From: a virus
Length of the DNA: 29,472 nucleotides
Reading direction: 5' to 3' (one strand)
Virus record (IMG/VR): IMGVR_UViG_3300021168_000504
Location: 1 to 29,472 of that record
The notes under the pieces were generated by a model. The model made no database searches. It saw only the letters and a list, made by a program, of their open reading frames with translations, and was not told the DNA's origin. Below, in pieces: positions 1 through 6,923 of this stretch. The translations under genes were made by a program, and so were the position numbers. The first letter of the stretch is position 1. Each line of letters starts with the position of its first letter.

Positions 1-1044
1 GCCCCCGAACATCTTGATGGCGAGCAGCGCACCCACGCCGGCAATCGCCGCGTTAGGAATATTTACTCCGCCGATGGTGGTACTTGCCCCCAGCCAGGCC
101 ATGATGCCGCTGCCCGACGGCGCAGCGCCCGGAGGATAGCAATTGCCGGTTGAAGGATCTTGCGTGTAGCCCGTGGGGCAAGTGTTGGCGGAGACCGTCG
201 GCGAAGGTTGTGGTGAGCCTTGATCCGGAGGAAGATACAGCGGCGACGGATGACTCCAGTCCGCCGTGCAGTTCCCGGCAGCATCGCGATATTGCCCCGT
301 CGGGCATCCCGACGCGGTAATCGGCGCCGGCTGTGGCGTGACCGGCGGAGGGGGTTGAGTCACGACTGGCGACGGCTGAGGACCACCGTCCACATAGCGA
401 ATCGGAGGCGGACCGCAGCCCCAGGCCGGACATGCTCGGGGCGGCCAGCGGTCAATCGGAATCATTGGCTCACGAATCGGACCAGGGTAGGGAATTGGCC
501 CGCCAGGAGTGCGCATCACCGTCCCCGGCAGTAAACCGCGCACAATGGGATTGTCGACGAGCGCGCCGAGCCCGCGATAATTTCCCGGCGCGACCGCATA
601 GCCAGCGCTGCGTCGGGTTTGCACCGCGCGCACCGTATTCGCTCCGCCGCTCGCATTCGGCCGCGGCCGCATCTCCGCCGGTCCGCGGTAGACGTAATCG
701 GAAACCGTCTCGCCTTCGTTCAGTGGAATTCCGCCCCAGTTGTCATCCCATCCGTGCCAGGGCATGCCGCCGAGTCCCGCGGGATTGTCTACCGGACGCA
801 TGATCTCGTCATGCCCCGCCGGCCAGCCCGCGCCGAAAGAATCATCCGGCCCGATGTAGCCGTGATATTGTCCGCCGATCGGTCCGCCCGGAATCCGGTA
901 GCGCCACCCCGACCAGGCGTTAAATGGCGCCGTGGTGTAACCCTCAAGGCCAGCAGTACCGGGCGGAACTTTCTCCGCATCTTCGTGTGCGCACATCGGA
1001 TGCTCCTCGAGAAAAGCGTCCCAGGCCTTGGCGCACGTTCTCAT
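1..1044 (-). CDS. Proline-rich protein with hydrophobic C-terminal segment (partial, runs off left edge)
   Basis: Open minus-strand frame of 348 codons with no stop before the window edge. It starts at an ATG (1044-1042) that overlaps the TGA of the upstream transglutaminase gene, so the two are probably translationally coupled. The N-terminal half is rich in Gly, Trp and Pro. The middle (about residues 215-310) is a proline-rich linker carrying two similar short Cys repeats, CPTGQYRDAAGNC and CPTGYTQDPSTGNC. The visible end is hydrophobic (AIAGVGALLAIKMFGG), resembling the C-terminal anchors of the transglutaminase and transglycosylase of this element. No known family was recognised. A virion or cell-surface protein anchored in a membrane is an inference. 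Confidence 0.7.
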   Translation of the reverse strand, partial: MRTCAKAWDAFLEEHPMCAHEDAEKVPPGTAGLEGYTTAPFNAWSGWRYRIPGGPIGGQYHGYIGPDDSFGAGWPAGHDEIMRPVDNPAGLGGMPWHGWDDNWGGIPLNEGETVSDYVYRGPAEMRPRPNASGGANTVRAVQTRRSAGYAVAPGNYRGLGALVDNPIVRGLLPGTVMRTPGGPIPYPGPIREPMIPIDRWPPRACPAWGCGPPPIRYVDGGPQPSPVVTQPPPPVTPQPAPITASGCPTGQYRDAAGNCTADWSHPSPLYLPPDQGSPQPSPTVSANTCPTGYTQDPSTGNCYPPGAAPSGSGIMAWLGASTTIGGVNIPNAAIAGVGALLAIKMFGG

Positions 1045-1940
1045 GAGCGGCCCCGCATGGCGAAGATCAGCAAGCCGCCAACGAGCAAGAGGGGAAGCAT
1101 TCCGCCCATGCTCATGCCGAATCCGGGCTCCGCGAAAGGCGAGGAATACCCCGCCGGCGGGATTCCGTAACCGGGGGTGTATGAAGTTTGAAATGAGCCG
1201 TAAGGATTCGTGGTGCGCACCGGCGTGCCCTTGGCAGCAGCAACAATCGTGGGCACTTCCGCCACTCCCTGCTGAATGATCTGACTCCAGTCGATCCCGT
1301 CCTGCCCGAGGCCAACATAGCCATTCAGGAAATTCGGCCAGCGCTGTTTGTGTCCGCTCAGATCCGTGTAGCCGTCGTCGGTGAGAGACCAGGCGCGTTT
1401 ACGGGAGTAGTGCGGAGGTTCCGCGCCGAATTCAGAATCAAGCCGCGCCGCATCAAGCGGAACCCAGTTGCCCGAGCCCGCCGGCGCTTCGGCTTCGACG
1501 TACACGTGCGAAAACTCTTCCGGACTCTGCGCGTTCGCCGAAACCGTGATCAACCGCGCCGGGTAACCGATGGCGATCGCGAGCGCTCCCAGCAGCATCG
1601 AGATGTCGTCACAGTCTCCCGCGCGAATCTTCAGCAACTCAGTCGGTGGATACAACTTCTCCTTCGTGACGGGGTCTTTGGTGTACCGGATGTGTCCCTT
1701 AACCCACCGATAAAGGGCATGTAACTCCCCTAAATCGTCAAAAGCGGCCACTCCGCGCACTATTTCAATGGCTTGCCGTACGAATTGCGCATCATTCAGC
1801 GCTTCGTCAACCAGTTTGCGCATGAGCGCGACGGTTTGCGCTGTGCCTTGTTCGCCATTCAGGAGGGGAACCCGGTAGCCGAGGCCGGGAGTGGAGGACC
1901 GCTGCGAGCTCGATTGAGGTCCAATGAAAATTGGCGACAC
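1041..1940 (-). CDS. Transglutaminase-like cysteine protease with C-terminal membrane anchor
   Basis: Predicted 299-aa protein. The core matches the transglutaminase-like superfamily: Cys in RAGDCDD (C110), His in FSHVYVEA (H145) and Asp in VPLDAA (D163), in the order of a Cys-His-Asp triad. The family includes proteases, amidases and cross-linking enzymes, so the substrate is unknown. A Gly/Pro-rich linker leads to a C-terminal hydrophobic helix (GGMLPLLLVGGLLIFAM) with a short basic tail, which would tether the enzyme to a membrane. The frame is open farther upstream, but GTG at 1940 is preferred: it has GGAG five bases upstream, and the extra upstream residues look non-coding and overlap the control region. 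Confidence 0.82.
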   Translation of the reverse strand: MSPIFIGPQSSSQRSSTPGLGYRVPLLNGEQGTAQTVALMRKLVDEALNDAQFVRQAIEIVRGVAAFDDLGELHALYRWVKGHIRYTKDPVTKEKLYPPTELLKIRAGDCDDISMLLGALAIAIGYPARLITVSANAQSPEEFSHVYVEAEAPAGSGNWVPLDAARLDSEFGAEPPHYSRKRAWSLTDDGYTDLSGHKQRWPNFLNGYVGLGQDGIDWSQIIQQGVAEVPTIVAAAKGTPVRTTNPYGSFQTSYTPGYGIPPAGYSSPFAEPGFGMSMGGMLPLLLVGGLLIFAMRGRS

Positions 1941-1997
1941 GCGCGCTCCAAGGACAACGAACCAACCAAAAAGAGGGGGAGAAAGGGGAGAAGAACA

Positions 1998-2032
1998 GAC
2001 CCGGTGCTGCGTCCGTGTGCAAACACCGGGTC
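1998..2032 (-). promoter_or_regulatory. Leader hairpin in 5' region of the leftward operon
   Basis: Perfect 9-bp inverted repeat GACCCGGTG/CACCGGGTC with a 17-nt loop, lying between the predicted leftward promoter and the GTG of the transglutaminase gene. On the minus strand it is followed by a pyrimidine-rich run containing TTCTTCTCCCC and CTCTTTTTGG. This could be an attenuator or an mRNA-stabilising leader. It is not a canonical terminator, because the T-run is interrupted. Confidence 0.45.
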
Positions 2033-2095
2033 GGGCTGAACTTCCCCCGATACGAAGGCGAGAATCCCACCCCGCACGGGGAAAGCGCAACCAAT

Positions 2096-2141
2096 TTGGT
2101 GTTACACCAAGGGCTGACACTAGTGTCAACACTCGAGTGTT
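2096..2141. promoter_or_regulatory. Cluster of three perfect palindromes, probable operators
   Basis: Three consecutive palindromes: TTGGTGTTACACCAA (2096-2110), TGACACTAGTGTCA (2115-2128) and AACACTCGAGTGTT (2128-2141). All contain GTGT/ACAC half-sites. A further partial pair, ACAC-6-GTGT, lies at about 2171-2184 beside the rightward promoter. The cluster sits in the divergent region and covers both elements of the predicted leftward promoter, as expected for a repressor operator. The cognate regulator is not known. Confidence 0.65.
2101..2129 (-). promoter_or_regulatory. Leftward sigma70-type promoter
   Basis: On the minus strand TTGACA (2129-2124) is followed after 17 nt by TGTAAC (2106-2101). 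The -35 is perfect and the -10 matches 4 of 6. Both elements are embedded in the palindromes, so binding there would block transcription toward the transglutaminase gene. Confidence 0.55.
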
Positions 2142-2176
2142 CCCGACTCACACCAGCCAACACCACGAAAACACCA

Positions 2177-2205
2177 TTGAGTGTCTGTGGAAAACCTGCT
2201 ATAAA
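2177..2205 (+). promoter_or_regulatory. Rightward sigma70-type promoter
   Basis: TTGAGT (2177-2182), a 17-nt spacer and TATAAA (2200-2205), placed about 60 nt upstream of the GTG of the first rightward gene. The palindrome cluster lies directly upstream and a GTGT half-site overlaps the -35. Confidence 0.6.
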
Positions 2206-2266
2206 CCTTGCGACAATCAAAACATAGGCGCGCCATCCGTGTGGTGAGCCGGAAAACAGGTAAGCC

Positions 2267-3604
2267 GTGAAGCCTGCAACCGAGCCAACACCGGGTGAAA
2301 TCGTAGAAACCCGCACCACCCGCCGCGTAGTTCCTCTCAGCGACCCAGAAAACGGAAAAACTCCCGAACTTTGGCCCTATTTAGCGGCAATTGCGCCCCA
2401 CGATTGGTCCCGTCACATCGTTTATGGGTACAGAACCGAACCGGCGCCCAAGGTCCCCATTTTCAAGTGCAGCGAAACCCACCTGCAGATGCCCAACGGG
2501 CAACGCGTGCCGATCGCCGACGAACAAGAGCTCGAGTTTGCCCTCTTGCACAATTTTGGCGGAGGTACGTTCCGCATTCTCGTGAAGCGCGGCCCACAGA
2601 TCATCACCGCCGGCAGCATCTCGATCAACGCACCCGCGCGGCCGATCACAATTTCGCCGGATAATGCACAGCCCACAGGCGCTACCGTGACGCCGATCGG
2701 CGATTCGTCAACCGCCACCGTCGCCGGTCGCGCATTTGATGCGCTCAGTAATCAGGAACGGCAGTCCGCCGCCATCGGATTCGAAGCGATGCGCACCACG
2801 GTCGACCTGAATGCAAAACTCGCCGACACCATCAGCCGACTGAACGGGCCAAGCACACCGCCACCGCCCTCCGAAACCGATCAGTTTCTCAAAATGATGC
2901 AGCTGAAGATGTTCGAGAAAATGCTCGACCGCATGGACGCGCCACAGCCCACGGGTTTCCCCGGCTTAAACGGCGACATGGTTGGCCGATTCTTCTCGAC
3001 CGTGATCGAGCGCGGACTCAATCCGCCCGTCGCTACCAACGGAAATTCCGTCTCAGGCGTCGCCGCCATCGCAGGCGTCCTGCCCCAGGTGTTGAGTTAC
3101 GGAGCGCAAATCGCCGCCGAGGTCCGCATGAAAGCGGAAGCCGAGCGCGACACGGTGATCGCCGCGCGCAGCCCGCAACCACCCCAGCAGCAAGTGCAGC
3201 CACCTCAGCCGCGCCCCCAGGTTCTGCCACCATCGACGCCAACACCTGCACCCAATCCCAACGGAGCGAACAACATGGGCGCCCCATCTATTGAATTCAT
3301 CGAAACGCGCATTATTCAAATCCTGCAGCAGCCCATCTCCGCCGACGAAGCCGCCGACGCAGTGCTGATGTATCTGCACACCACCGATGGGCCAGAAGTA
3401 AAAAAGGGCGACGGCTCTGTCGAGCAACTTGCGAAGCTAGGCGAAAACGGCCTTGTACAACTCTTCCAGTTTCGTCCGAAACTCAAGCCCGCGACCGGCA
3501 ACATGCCGCGCTTGCTCGAATTTATCCGCGCATTCTTAAAGCTTTACGCCGAAGATCAGGAAGGCGAGCAGCAACCGCCGACGGCACCACCGCTCGCGAA
3601 CTGA
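2267..3604 (+). CDS. Large unknown protein heading the rightward operon
   Basis: 445-aa protein from a GTG start. No family was recognised. Residues about 35-125 look like a folded alpha/beta domain (ELWPYLAAIAPHDW, later FGGGTFRILVKRGPQ). A Thr/Pro-rich stretch is followed by a helical region with FLKMMQLKMFEKMLDRM. A Pro/Gln-rich linker (about 300-335) separates this from a C-terminal helical domain ending in an acidic, Pro-rich tail. It is the first gene after the divergent control region, so it is probably made early or constitutively. A regulatory, replication or assembly role cannot be distinguished. Confidence 0.8.
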   Translation: MKPATEPTPGEIVETRTTRRVVPLSDPENGKTPELWPYLAAIAPHDWSRHIVYGYRTEPAPKVPIFKCSETHLQMPNGQRVPIADEQELEFALLHNFGGGTFRILVKRGPQIITAGSISINAPARPITISPDNAQPTGATVTPIGDSSTATVAGRAFDALSNQERQSAAIGFEAMRTTVDLNAKLADTISRLNGPSTPPPPSETDQFLKMMQLKMFEKMLDRMDAPQPTGFPGLNGDMVGRFFSTVIERGLNPPVATNGNSVSGVAAIAGVLPQVLSYGAQIAAEVRMKAEAERDTVIAARSPQPPQQQVQPPQPRPQVLPPSTPTPAPNPNGANNMGAPSIEFIETRIIQILQQPISADEAADAVLMYLHTTDGPEVKKGDGSVEQLAKLGENGLVQLFQFRPKLKPATGNMPRLLEFIRAFLKLYAEDQEGEQQPPTAPPLAN

Positions 3605-3609
3605 TCTTT

Positions 3610-3807
3610 ATGAAGTTCGATCACATTCTCGATGGAAAACTCGAGGTGCTTCGCCTCGATTTCGATTTGGAGCCGCTTCAAGATCGGCGATGTTCGAACT
3701 GTGGAAGTACCGTCTTTTACGCAGTAAAGGTTTTTGCAGTCGAACCACGCAACAGCAAGTTTCGCGCCATGTGTGAAGGATGCAAGCGCATCGTGGAGTT
3801 GCAGTGA
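3610..3807 (+). CDS. Small zinc-ribbon-like protein (copy 1)
   Basis: 65 aa with two Cys pairs, CSNCGS and MCEGCKR, spaced as in a small zinc ribbon. It is a paralogue of the 74-aa protein at 13266-13490: both begin MKFDHI, continue through an L(D)FD/DLDFG stretch and end CEGCK-x(2)-xELQ. Binding to nucleic acid or protein is possible, but no catalytic motif is present. It begins six bases after the preceding stop, and a tiny membrane-peptide gene overlaps its end. Confidence 0.75.
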   Translation: MKFDHILDGKLEVLRLDFDLEPLQDRRCSNCGSTVFYAVKVFAVEPRNSKFRAMCEGCKRIVELQ

Positions 3808-3890
3808 TTTGCTTGCTTGCCTTGCTGATCGGGCTGGCAATTGGAACACTGTACGGAGTTTCGATTGGACGAAAGTTGCCTCCGAACTGA
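3804..3890 (+). CDS. Tiny single-helix membrane peptide
   Basis: 28-aa ORF from a GTG that overlaps the previous TGA (GTGA). The sequence is almost entirely one hydrophobic helix (ICLLALLIGLAIGTLYGVSI) with a short basic tail, GRKLPPN. It fits the pattern of coupled micro-genes in this cluster. The function is unknown. Confidence 0.5.
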   Translation: MICLLALLIGLAIGTLYGVSIGRKLPPN

Positions 3891-3924
3891 GTTAACAGTG
3901 AGAAGATGAGCACGTGAGAATGTC

Positions 3925-4137
3925 ATGGCCACCGCGCGCCGCATCGACGTCGCCGCCCGACCCAGCGAAGAGATTCGCTTGGCGCAGGAATTGCTGCGCT
4001 CTGTGCTGCTCGCCGAGGATCTGCGCGATGATCCGCTGATGCTCGAGGCCGTCACCGTCCGGCTTGGCGAGCTCGAGATGGAGATGGGCGAGTTGGCCGG
4101 ACGGCAGCAGATGTTTGAAGCGTGGACCAAATCTTAA
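3925..4137 (+). CDS. Small helical hypothetical protein
   Basis: 70 aa, ATG start. The sequence is strongly helical and rich in Leu and Glu (LAQELLRSVLLAEDL, then VRLGELEMEMGELAGRQQ), with a likely short amphipathic or coiled-coil segment at residues 40-62. No motif was recognised. Confidence 0.6.
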   Translation: MATARRIDVAARPSEEIRLAQELLRSVLLAEDLRDDPLMLEAVTVRLGELEMEMGELAGRQQMFEAWTKS

Positions 4138-4177
4138 GAAAGGAGTTGTCGTAGCGGGAGATAAGACCAGAGCAGGG

Positions 4178-4203
4178 AAGAGCCCCGCCGAAGCGAGGCT
4201 CTT
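4178..4203 (+). other. Intergenic hairpin
   Basis: AAGAGCC and GGCTCTT enclose a C.A mismatch, a CGC/GCG stem and a CGAA loop. It lies in the 114-nt gap between the helical protein and the next membrane protein. No T-run follows, so it is more likely an RNA-processing or stability element than an efficient intrinsic terminator. Confidence 0.4.
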
Positions 4204-4251
4204 GGGGCACAAAGTCGATTATCGAGTCACGGAAAGTGGAGCCAGTCTAGC

Positions 4252-4452
4252 ATGAAAGAACCGCGCATGATCTTCGGCTTTATTCTGCTGGTTCTGCTGG
4301 CGGTGTTGGCAGCGGTCGTGGCAATTGGCAAGGTGCATCAGGACTCAAGCTACGGCTTGGACTACATTCTTGGATCGCTGGCCACGCTGTCCGGGGGATT
4401 CGCACAGTGGGCCTTTGGCAAGCCGGCCGAGAAACCGGACAAGCAGGATTGA
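4252..4452 (+). CDS. Small membrane protein
   Basis: 66 aa with one clear N-terminal transmembrane helix (IFGFILLVLLAVLAAVVAIG). A moderately hydrophobic second segment (YILGSLATLSGGFAQWAFG) precedes a charged tail, KPAEKPDKQD. The architecture would allow a holin-like role, but nothing proves it. The stop is immediately followed by the ATG of the next gene. Confidence 0.65.
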   Translation: MKEPRMIFGFILLVLLAVLAAVVAIGKVHQDSSYGLDYILGSLATLSGGFAQWAFGKPAEKPDKQD

Positions 4453-4662
4453 ATGGAGCAGTTTTCCGCACTGCGAATTATGGCCGCAGATGAAGCGCTC
4501 GACGTACGCAATCGGGACTCTGTCCTGACGCTGGACCGCTGTCGCACATGCGGCCGTGAGTTCATAACCCGCCTGATCATTCCGCACCAGGACAGCTGCG
4601 ATATGCCGAAACCGAAGGCACAGAGGATAAGGCTGCCGTGGTGGAAGCGGCTGCTATGGTAG
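4453..4662 (+). CDS. Small zinc-finger-like protein
   Basis: 69 aa. It contains CRTCGREF followed by HQDSC, a C-x2-C-x12-H-x3-C arrangement typical of a single treble-clef or C2HC finger, and ends in the basic, Trp-rich tail LPWWKRLLW. It starts directly after the upstream TGA. A DNA-binding or protein-binding role is inferred. Confidence 0.62.
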   Translation: MEQFSALRIMAADEALDVRNRDSVLTLDRCRTCGREFITRLIIPHQDSCDMPKPKAQRIRLPWWKRLLW

Positions 4663-4859
4663 ACGATGGCCCGATCAAAGTTTTGCAGCTAGAGCAGGTA
4701 CAGTGGCGATGTCCTGAAAACTGCGTCACAAAACCGCGAATTGTGCGTAAAGGCGGCAGTTTTCATGTGGATCTTGTGCATCGTTGCTTGCTTCGAAAAG
4801 GGCATGACGGTCGCTGTCATCTACCGTGCGACGACGACCAGCCATGGTCTGAACCGTGA
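4656..4859 (+). CDS. Small Cys/His-rich protein
   Basis: 67 aa when started at ATG 4656, which overlaps the TAG of the previous gene (ATGGTAG). GTG starts six and five codons upstream are alternatives. Several Cys and His residues (CPENC, HRCLLRKGHDGRCHLPC) suggest metal binding. The segment C-x4-KGHDGRCH resembles motifs in small phage proteins of unknown function. Confidence 0.6.
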   Translation: MVDDGPIKVLQLEQVQWRCPENCVTKPRIVRKGGSFHVDLVHRCLLRKGHDGRCHLPCDDDQPWSEP

Positions 4860-4923
4860 CTTTAGTAATCAAGGGACTACCCGATTGTGCCCTTGCGCAC
4901 GGTACGATACATCTGTATGCACT

Positions 4924-5085
4924 ATGACGAAAAACTCCCCCAACCCGCTGCACTCCCTCTCCAATCCCGTATGGACCCGTGGCATCGATCGATTCATTGA
5001 GCGCGTGAGCCGTATTGCGGACGCGCACATGAAGCGCAGACCGCGGCGCAGGATCGATCACAAAGCGCTCCCCAAATCCGCCTAG
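4924..5085 (+). CDS. Small basic hypothetical protein
   Basis: 53 aa from ATG 4924. The C-terminal half is basic (MKRRPRRRIDHKALPKSA), suggesting nucleic-acid binding. A 64-nt gap without clear signals precedes it. A second ATG six bases upstream opens a different short frame, so the call is moderate. Confidence 0.45.
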   Translation: MTKNSPNPLHSLSNPVWTRGIDRFIERVSRIADAHMKRRPRRRIDHKALPKSA

Positions 5086-5177
5086 TTGTGGACGCGCCGC
5101 GCTTCTGTGGAAATGCCACTCCGGACCACCCGTAAATCACTGAAGGCAAAAGCCGTCTAAAATTACAAAAAGTACCC

Positions 5178-5206
5178 TTGACACAAGTCCGGCCATGCCC
5201 TACATT
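5178..5206 (+). promoter_or_regulatory. Sigma70-type promoter giving a near-leaderless mRNA
   Basis: TTGACA (5178-5183), a 17-nt spacer and TACATT (5201-5206). Transcription would begin at about 5212-5214, essentially at the ATG of the RHH gene (5214). No ribosome-binding site fits between. Confidence 0.65.
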
Positions 5207-5213
5207 GCCCCGC

Positions 5214-5381
5214 ATGGCAATTCCGACCAAAAAAGGCAATGCGGTCAAGATCAGCATCCGCCCCACCCCGGAAGATCAGAAGCTAGTCGGCCTGCTTCAT
5301 AAGAAGCTGGGCGTCGACACGGCGCAGATTTTCCGGCTCGCCATTCGTGCACTCGCCGTCAAGGAGGGTGTTACAGCCTGA
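5214..5381 (+). CDS. Ribbon-helix-helix DNA-binding protein
   Basis: 55 aa. A short basic strand (AVKISIRPTPEDQK) is followed by two helices (KLVGLLHKKLG and DTAQIFRLAIRALAVKEG), the fold pattern of MetJ/Arc-type ribbon-helix-helix regulators, which bind DNA as dimers. ATG 5214 is chosen because the frame upstream is occupied by the promoter. The message is probably leaderless. It is a candidate ligand for operators in the element, such as the 2.1-kb palindromes. The next gene overlaps by TGATG. Confidence 0.78.
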   Translation: MAIPTKKGNAVKISIRPTPEDQKLVGLLHKKLGVDTAQIFRLAIRALAVKEGVTA

Positions 5382-5851
5382 TGTCACACCTGTCACATCC
5401 TGAGCCAGTGTCCGATAAGAAGCAGATTGACGAACTCAATCGCCTTCCCGGATACCTACGCCACCATGTAGCCGTTCAACCGAACGGTTGCTGGCTTTGG
5501 ATGGGCCCTCAGTTCTCGCGCACTGGTTATGGCCGCATTTGGGATGGCAGGAAGAACTGGAAGGCTCACCGCCTAGTCTGGACACTCACCAAAGGGCCAA
5601 TTCCTGAAGGCGTCGACGTTCTGCACCACTGCGACACCCCGCTCTGCGTCAACTACGAAAAATGCCTCTTTCTCGGCACCGACAAAGACAACCACCAGGA
5701 CAAGGCCGCGAAGGGGCGCCACTGGCAGCAGAAGAAAACCCACTGCCCCAAGGGCCACGCATACACCCCCGAGAACACCTACATTCCGCCAAGTGGTGGA
5801 CGGCACTGCTGCATTTGTAAGGGGATGCCGCCGCGGAAGGTGGTTGCATGA
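5381..5851 (+). CDS. HNH endonuclease
   Basis: 156 aa. It has the layout of the phage HNH type that begins with GCWLWMG and GYGRI, followed by AHRLVWTLTKGPIPEG and a His-His/Cys core (VLHHCDTPLCVNYEKCLFLG, then DNHQDKAAKGRH). A C-terminal second metal site (HCPKGHAYTPENT, HCCICKG) follows. Such enzymes nick or cut DNA and are often mobile or packaging-associated. It starts by TGATG overlap with the RHH gene, so the two are co-translated. Confidence 0.88.
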   Translation: MSHLSHPEPVSDKKQIDELNRLPGYLRHHVAVQPNGCWLWMGPQFSRTGYGRIWDGRKNWKAHRLVWTLTKGPIPEGVDVLHHCDTPLCVNYEKCLFLGTDKDNHQDKAAKGRHWQQKKTHCPKGHAYTPENTYIPPSGGRHCCICKGMPPRKVVA

Positions 5852-6513
5852 ACTGCCTTCTGGTGCGTCTCATCCTCTGGCTTGTCGTGTCCGCGCTTTT
5901 TCCGCTTTCCGTAACAGGAACCGTTCTTTCATTCAAGCTTGAGGTTCTCCGGGTTACAACTCCTCCCGCGCTTCCCCCGGAGCGCCACTTGGATCTGGCC
6001 GAGCGCGTACTCGCCCGCCTCGAAGCGGCCGAGCAGAAAGAATCCGACCTGTGGCTGCGCGATGACATCCGCATTGCGTGGATCACAGTGCTTTACGCCT
6101 CCCGCGGAAATCCCCAGCCGCACATCGACGCCACCTACCAAGTTCTAGGCATTCATCCCGATAAAGTTTGGCCCGCGATCTGCGCTCGACGCGCGGCACT
6201 GCTAGGGCCTGAATCTATACCACTTACCCCACAAACAAAAAAACAGCCCATGGCTGCGAATCGCGAAGGTAATGCTCCCCAAAAGACGTGCGCATATGGG
6301 GCTCAGGAATCGAAACTGGCTGGCCAGAAGCGTAGAGACCTGACCGGGACAAGCTGCAGTACGGTGACCAAGCGCGAGGCACGACGGATTCGCACATCGG
6401 AGTTTGGGCTAAATGATGCACCACCCGCGGGAGTTGCAGCGCCCGCGGTTATCACTCCCCCGAAAAAGCAAAGTAAGTCTGTGCGAAATCTCGCACAAGA
6501 GGGAGTCGCATGA
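5848..6513 (+). CDS. Exported or membrane-anchored hypothetical protein
   Basis: 221 aa with an N-terminal hydrophobic segment (LLVRLILWLVVSALFPLSV) that is a signal peptide or anchor. A helical stretch follows (LDLAERVLARLEAAEQKESD), then a basic, low-complexity C-terminal half ending in PPKKQSKSVRNLAQ. No family was recognised. It has an ATGA overlap with the upstream HNH gene and with the downstream exported protein. Confidence 0.65.
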   Translation: MNCLLVRLILWLVVSALFPLSVTGTVLSFKLEVLRVTTPPALPPERHLDLAERVLARLEAAEQKESDLWLRDDIRIAWITVLYASRGNPQPHIDATYQVLGIHPDKVWPAICARRAALLGPESIPLTPQTKKQPMAANREGNAPQKTCAYGAQESKLAGQKRRDLTGTSCSTVTKREARRIRTSEFGLNDAPPAGVAAPAVITPPKKQSKSVRNLAQEGVA

Positions 6514-6923
6514 AAACCATAACCGCACTTCTATTCATCATCACGGCATCACTTTGCTGGGGGCAGGATGCCACCAAGACCGACCGCGCTTTGCTGGCGA
6601 TCGATGGCGCCGCCAAAGCTGCTGATTTCTACTTCACCACCCACAACGCCGCATTCCAGACGGTCTGCAAAACGAACACACCGTGGGGCAGCTACTGCTA
6701 TTCCGGAAGCGGGGGAGAATCAAACCCCATCGCCCGCCCGTTTGTAACGCACGGTCGACCGCTCGCCGTCGGATACTTCGCCGGGTGCTTTGTTCTCGAC
6801 GCCGTGCTGTCACACGAATTGCGCAAGCACGGCCATTCCAAGATGGCGCGCGCCGTTCTGATGTTTGGAATTGCTGACAATGGCATCGCCGCCGCGATAT
6901 CCGCGCATGGACGTGTCCAATGA
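6510..6923 (+). CDS. Small exported hypothetical protein
   Basis: 137 aa with a classical signal peptide (MKTITALLFIITASLCWGQ, cleavage probably after WG or GQ). The mature part has a Cys pair (VCKTNTPWGSYCYSG) and two moderately hydrophobic helices toward the C-terminus (LAVGYFAGCFVLDAVL and AVLMFGIADNGIAAAI). The function is unknown. It sits between exported or membrane genes in a coupled cluster that includes a TadE-like gene, so an envelope role is likely. Confidence 0.65.
   Translation: MKTITALLFIITASLCWGQDATKTDRALLAIDGAAKAADFYFTTHNAAFQTVCKTNTPWGSYCYSGSGGESNPIARPFVTHGRPLAVGYFAGCFVLDAVLSHELRKHGHSKMARAVLMFGIADNGIAAAISAHGRVQ

Noticed and set aside
432-1170. Plus-strand frames over the left-edge gene
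   Set aside because: Arg/Pro/His-rich composition without ribosome sites; the minus-strand frame there is continuous, coupled and has better codon character.
1941-2132. N-terminal extension of the transglutaminase gene to 2132
   Set aside because: The extension covers the leader hairpin and the leftward promoter, has unnatural composition, and a GTG with a good ribosome site exists at 1940.
4178-4203. Intrinsic terminator
   Set aside because: The stem is good but is followed by GGGGCAC rather than a T-run, so it is listed only as a hairpin.
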